From the NCBI RefSeq assembly GCF_004136015.1, contig NZ_CP024866.1:193089-257088 (forward strand): a stretch of DNA of 64,000 bases, read 5' to 3'. Positions 61,263 to 64,000 of this stretch are shown here, one piece after another. Within the stretch, counting starts at the first letter, position 1, and each line of letters opens with the position of its first letter. Source of the stretch: Pseudomonas sp. ACM7 (GTDB lineage: Bacteria; Pseudomonadota; Gammaproteobacteria; Pseudomonadales; Pseudomonadaceae). The translations under genes and the position numbers were made by a program. Below the pieces are notes generated by a model. It was given only the letters and a program-made list of their open reading frames with translations, was not told where the DNA came from and did no database searches.

Positions 61263-63005
61263 TCAGGACGCGGGCGCGTACACCTCTTTGCCGGCGAAGA
61301 AGGTCTTCAGGACCTTGGTGTCGAACAGTTCGTCATCGCTGACCTTGAAGACATCGCGGTCGAGGATGATCAGATCGGCCTGTTTGCCGGGTGTCAGCGA
61401 ACCAATCTGCTGTTCAAGGCGCAGGGCCTTGGCGGCATTGAGCGTGTAGGCGTAGAACATGGTCTGGCGATCGATGCTTTCCTTGGCATTCAACACGCCC
61501 AGCGGCCCTTTGCGCGTGCTGGCCTGAGCGATGGCATTCCATGGATTGGGGCTGGATACCGGCCAGTCACTGCCACCGGCAATGACCGCACCGGCGTTAT
61601 GCAGGGACCTGGCGGGATACTGATAACCGTAAGCAAACGCGCTGATATAGGGTTTGACGAGCTCGACGGTGTAACTCTCGCCGGTGGCCCACAGCAATTG
61701 CATGGAGGCGATCACGCCAAGTTGCTTGAAGCGCGCAAACTCTTTCGGGTTGACCAGTTGCAGGTGGCTGATGCTATGAGCCACGGGTGTCGGGTTGAGT
61801 TTGCGCGCGTAGGCAAAACCATTGAGTGATTCACGCACAGCACGGTCGCCAACCGCGTGCATGTGCACGATCCAGTCGCGCTTCTCCGCTGCCACGACCA
61901 ACTCACCGAAGTGCGCGGGATCGATCAGCAGTTGACCGCTTTTATGGCTGTTCTTGAAGGGAACGATGACCGCTGCCGTCTGCCCCGGAAACTCGAGAAC
62001 GCCGTCAGCGAATACCTTGATGCCAGGAAAACTCAGGTTGGGTACGCCCTCAAATTTCTTCATGACCTTGGCCAACACTTCCAGGTCGGCCGGTCGGCTT
62101 TTTGGGTTGGTCAACAGCAGCGCGGCGACGTGGGCATTGAGTTCGCCCTTCTCTGCCAGTTCGCGGTAAAGCGGCAGCACGCCGTAACTCTGCTCGGTTG
62201 CCTTGAAGTCGAACAGCGAATCGCCACTGCCGGCATTCGCCGCGGCGTCCATCCAGGCGGTGACGCCGTATTGATTGTTGACCCTTACTGCCTCGCGGGC
62301 GGCTTTCAACATAACCTCGTCGCTGGGCGCGGGGATCTGGCTGCGTACCAGGTCCCAGCGAGACTCGGCAAAATAACCATTGGGGGTGAAAGCCGCGTCG
62401 TGCCCCACATAGCTACGATCCTGTTCCGACAGGCCTTTTACCAGTGTCGCGTCGATTTTCAGACGCTTGAGCATGGCGTTGTTGGCCCAGCCGGTGTGCC
62501 CGTCGATCCCGCTGAGGACCACCGGTTGATCCACCCAGCGTCCCTGATTGAAGCGCTCCCCCAACTCACGGCTCTTGCCCCAATAGGCCGAACTGACCCC
62601 GGCGATGCTGATCACGCCACCGGCCCGCGCAATACCCGCCTGATCCTGTTCGATAATCCACTGTTCAAGCTCCGCCAACGGCTTGACTTCATCCAGCAGG
62701 TTGGCCCCCATGCTGTCGAAGGCCGCAACCACCGGGTGACTGTGGGTATCAATCATTCCCGGCATCAGCACCTTGCCCGCCAGATCGATCCGTTGCGTGC
62801 GGGTGTCGGTCAGGGCGTTGATTTCGGCATTACTGCCCACTTTGAGAATCTTGCCGTCTTGCACGGCCACTGCCTGGACCAATCCCTGACCGGGTTCGGC
62901 GGTGAAGACCTTGCCGTTGAACAACACAAGGTCAGCGGCGGCCATGGCTTGCACCGAAGAAAAGGCCAGGGCTGCGGCCAACAGGTTTGGAATAAATCGC
63001 TGCAT
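61263..63005 (-). CDS. Exported YtcJ-like amidohydrolase
   Basis: A 580-residue metal-dependent hydrolase with a signal peptide (MQRFIPNLLAAALAFSSVQA to MAA). GKVLMPGMIDTHSHPVVAAF has the first metal-binding HxH, VHMHAVGDRAVRESLNGFAY a later His, and ASSGSDWPVSS-like AGGSDWPVSSPNPW the final Asp. Members act on N-acyl, formamide or cyclic amide compounds, often outside the cytoplasm. It is highly similar in layout to the next gene, suggesting duplication. Confidence 0.85.
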   Translation of the reverse strand: MQRFIPNLLAAALAFSSVQAMAAADLVLFNGKVFTAEPGQGLVQAVAVQDGKILKVGSNAEINALTDTRTQRIDLAGKVLMPGMIDTHSHPVVAAFDSMGANLLDEVKPLAELEQWIIEQDQAGIARAGGVISIAGVSSAYWGKSRELGERFNQGRWVDQPVVLSGIDGHTGWANNAMLKRLKIDATLVKGLSEQDRSYVGHDAAFTPNGYFAESRWDLVRSQIPAPSDEVMLKAAREAVRVNNQYGVTAWMDAAANAGSGDSLFDFKATEQSYGVLPLYRELAEKGELNAHVAALLLTNPKSRPADLEVLAKVMKKFEGVPNLSFPGIKVFADGVLEFPGQTAAVIVPFKNSHKSGQLLIDPAHFGELVVAAEKRDWIVHMHAVGDRAVRESLNGFAYARKLNPTPVAHSISHLQLVNPKEFARFKQLGVIASMQLLWATGESYTVELVKPYISAFAYGYQYPARSLHNAGAVIAGGSDWPVSSPNPWNAIAQASTRKGPLGVLNAKESIDRQTMFYAYTLNAAKALRLEQQIGSLTPGKQADLIILDRDVFKVSDDELFDTKVLKTFFAGKEVYAPAS

Positions 63006-63023
63006 CGGAACACTCTCTTGTTT

Positions 63024-64000
63024 TTATTGGGCAGGACGGGAGGCTGATGCCTGGGACAACGCCTTCGGATCAAGGCCAACGAACGGCGCCTTGGCCCACA
63101 CGACCTGGCCGCCCACTACCGTCAGCAGCACGTTATTTCGAGCCAACTCCTCCTCGGGGACCTGCATGAAGTTCTTGTCCAGTACGATCAAGTCGGCGAA
63201 CTTGCCGACCTCGACCGAACCGACGACAGCGTCCAGTTTCAGCTGCTCGGCAGCGTTCATGGTGATGGTGCGCAGCACTTCAGTGCGCGACAGCGCCGGG
63301 TCGGCATTCAGCCTCCCTGCATACTTGGGGCCGTAGCTGTGCGGGTTCAGTGGATCACCTGAGCGGGTGACACCGATCTTCAGCGCCAGGAACTCGTCGA
63401 GCGGGTCAACCGGCCAGTCACTGCCATACGCCACACGGCCGCCAGCACGAGCGATGCTGCCGGAGGGCTCCATGCGGGCAAAACGCGCAGGCCCCAGATG
63501 TTCGTTGGTACCGTCAACCGTAGACGGTGCCTGCTGGGCCCACTGGAAGGACATGTTGGCGGTCACGTCGAGCGCCTTGAAGCGCGCATAGTCGGCAGGG
63601 TCCACCGACTCGTTGTGAGTAATGGCTGGGCGGAAGCCATTGCCAGGCAGTTGCTGGCGCACGTATTCGATACCGTTCAGTGAGTCACGCACCGCGCGGT
63701 CTCCGGTGGCGTGAAGGTGCGGATCGAGGCCGGCCTGAACGGCCTTCAGCAGCAGCGGGTTGAGCACTTGTGGCGGGAAGTAAAGCTCGCCGGTGTTCTT
63801 GCCGGGTGTCCACTTCGGCGCCTTATCGGTGCCGGCATTGCGCAGGTACGGCGTCAACATTGCACCCGTGTCCGCCGGCGCGTTGATGATACCGTCCATG
63901 AACAATTTGACGTGACGCATGCTCACGCCCGGCGCCGGTTTCGCTTCGCCCTGGTCGTAGGTAGTGGCCATTACCTTGGCCTCGGCGATGGTTTTGTCCG
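63024..64000 (-). CDS. YtcJ-like amidohydrolase, partial (5' end outside the window)
   Basis: At least 325 residues of the C-terminal part are present; the frame remains open to the window edge (KTIAEAKVMATTYDQGEAKP), so the gene starts beyond 64000. The motif HLHATGDRAVRDSLNGIEYV and AYGSDWPVDPLDEFLALKIG match the equivalents in the gene at 61263, as does the end VPEEELARNNVLLTVVGGQV. It lies 18 bp upstream of that gene and is in the same operon. The two are diverged paralogues. Confidence 0.85.
   Translation of the reverse strand, partial: DKTIAEAKVMATTYDQGEAKPAPGVSMRHVKLFMDGIINAPADTGAMLTPYLRNAGTDKAPKWTPGKNTGELYFPPQVLNPLLLKAVQAGLDPHLHATGDRAVRDSLNGIEYVRQQLPGNGFRPAITHNESVDPADYARFKALDVTANMSFQWAQQAPSTVDGTNEHLGPARFARMEPSGSIARAGGRVAYGSDWPVDPLDEFLALKIGVTRSGDPLNPHSYGPKYAGRLNADPALSRTEVLRTITMNAAEQLKLDAVVGSVEVGKFADLIVLDKNFMQVPEEELARNNVLLTVVGGQVVWAKAPFVGLDPKALSQASASRPAQ

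Noticed and set aside
1..64000. tRNA, rRNA, CRISPR array or replication origin
   Set aside because: No cloverleaf ends, rRNA-like blocks, regularly spaced repeats or DnaA-box clusters were noticed by eye; a covariance-model search was not possible.

Overview
The window looks like a chromosomal segment of a Pseudomonas of the fluorescens group. This rests on GC-rich codon use, REP elements typical of that group, two DUF6124 genes, and genus-typical families (CigR-like protein, TorF porin, PL7 alginate lyase, PAAR effector). No rRNA, tRNA or CRISPR array was seen. Identifications come from reading the sequence and recalling protein families; no database search was run.

Layout. 0-3 kb: membrane protein, DMT exporter, glutathione transferase and monooxygenase on the + strand. 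3-9.3 kb: a DUF6124 gene with a long structured leader, an antitoxin whose ParE-type toxin is frameshifted, a YdeI-like gene, a cytochrome c gene with an in-frame stop, a VOC protein, a PhaZ-like hydrolase, and an HxlR/oxidoreductase pair. 9.4-13.6 kb: divergent Rrf2 regulator and thioredoxin-reductase-like enzyme, O-acyltransferase, amine oxidase. 13.6-17.2 kb: two gene stumps around a Mut7-C gene, then chrB-chrA (chromate resistance). 17.3-22.5 kb: Gly-rich secreted protein, HxlR/nitrilase/GFA cluster, CigR-like protein, chemoreceptor. 23-25.8 kb: AT-richer glycosyltransferase and 2OG oxygenase, GNAT, small protein. 26-29.2 kb: four-gene PhnCDE-like ABC importer, probably for selenate.

29.2-34.8 kb is a decayed zone: solute-binding-protein stump, broken LysR gene, 186-bp MITE, N-terminally truncated LysE exporter, then DUF3616, PL7 lyase, and an IS1182-family remnant fused in frame to the start of an AraC regulator. 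34.6-43.6 kb: TPR protein, 42-residue secreted peptide, secreted chorismate mutase, NTF2-like protein, amidase, sterol desaturase-like enzyme, cytochrome c, GlxA regulator, thioesterase. 43.6-47.2 kb: glucarate module (gudD, gudP, divergent LysR). 47.5-49.8 kb: SYLF protein, phospholipase-D-type synthase, 24-residue membrane peptide. 49.9-57.4 kb is accessory: isochorismatase fragment with REPs, second DUF6124 gene with leader, PAAR/Ntox44 toxin with three small downstream genes, OLD-like ATPase-TOPRIM nuclease, and a prophage scar joining a head protease to a Gp37-like piece. 57.5-64 kb: LPS-kinase-like protein, GNAT, then NCS1 permease, TorF porin and two YtcJ-type amidohydrolases, the last cut by the window end.

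The strongest unexplained signal is the pair of DUF6124 leaders (3.43-3.83 kb and 50.63-51.07 kb). They are about 47 kb apart and diverged in sequence, yet share the same hairpins with compensating changes, and one short motif has changed in step at all three of its positions in each copy. This is the pattern expected of an RNA with alternative pairings. Other leads are a promoter-like element shared by the 42-residue peptide and the NTF2-like gene, and the toxin/OLD island.
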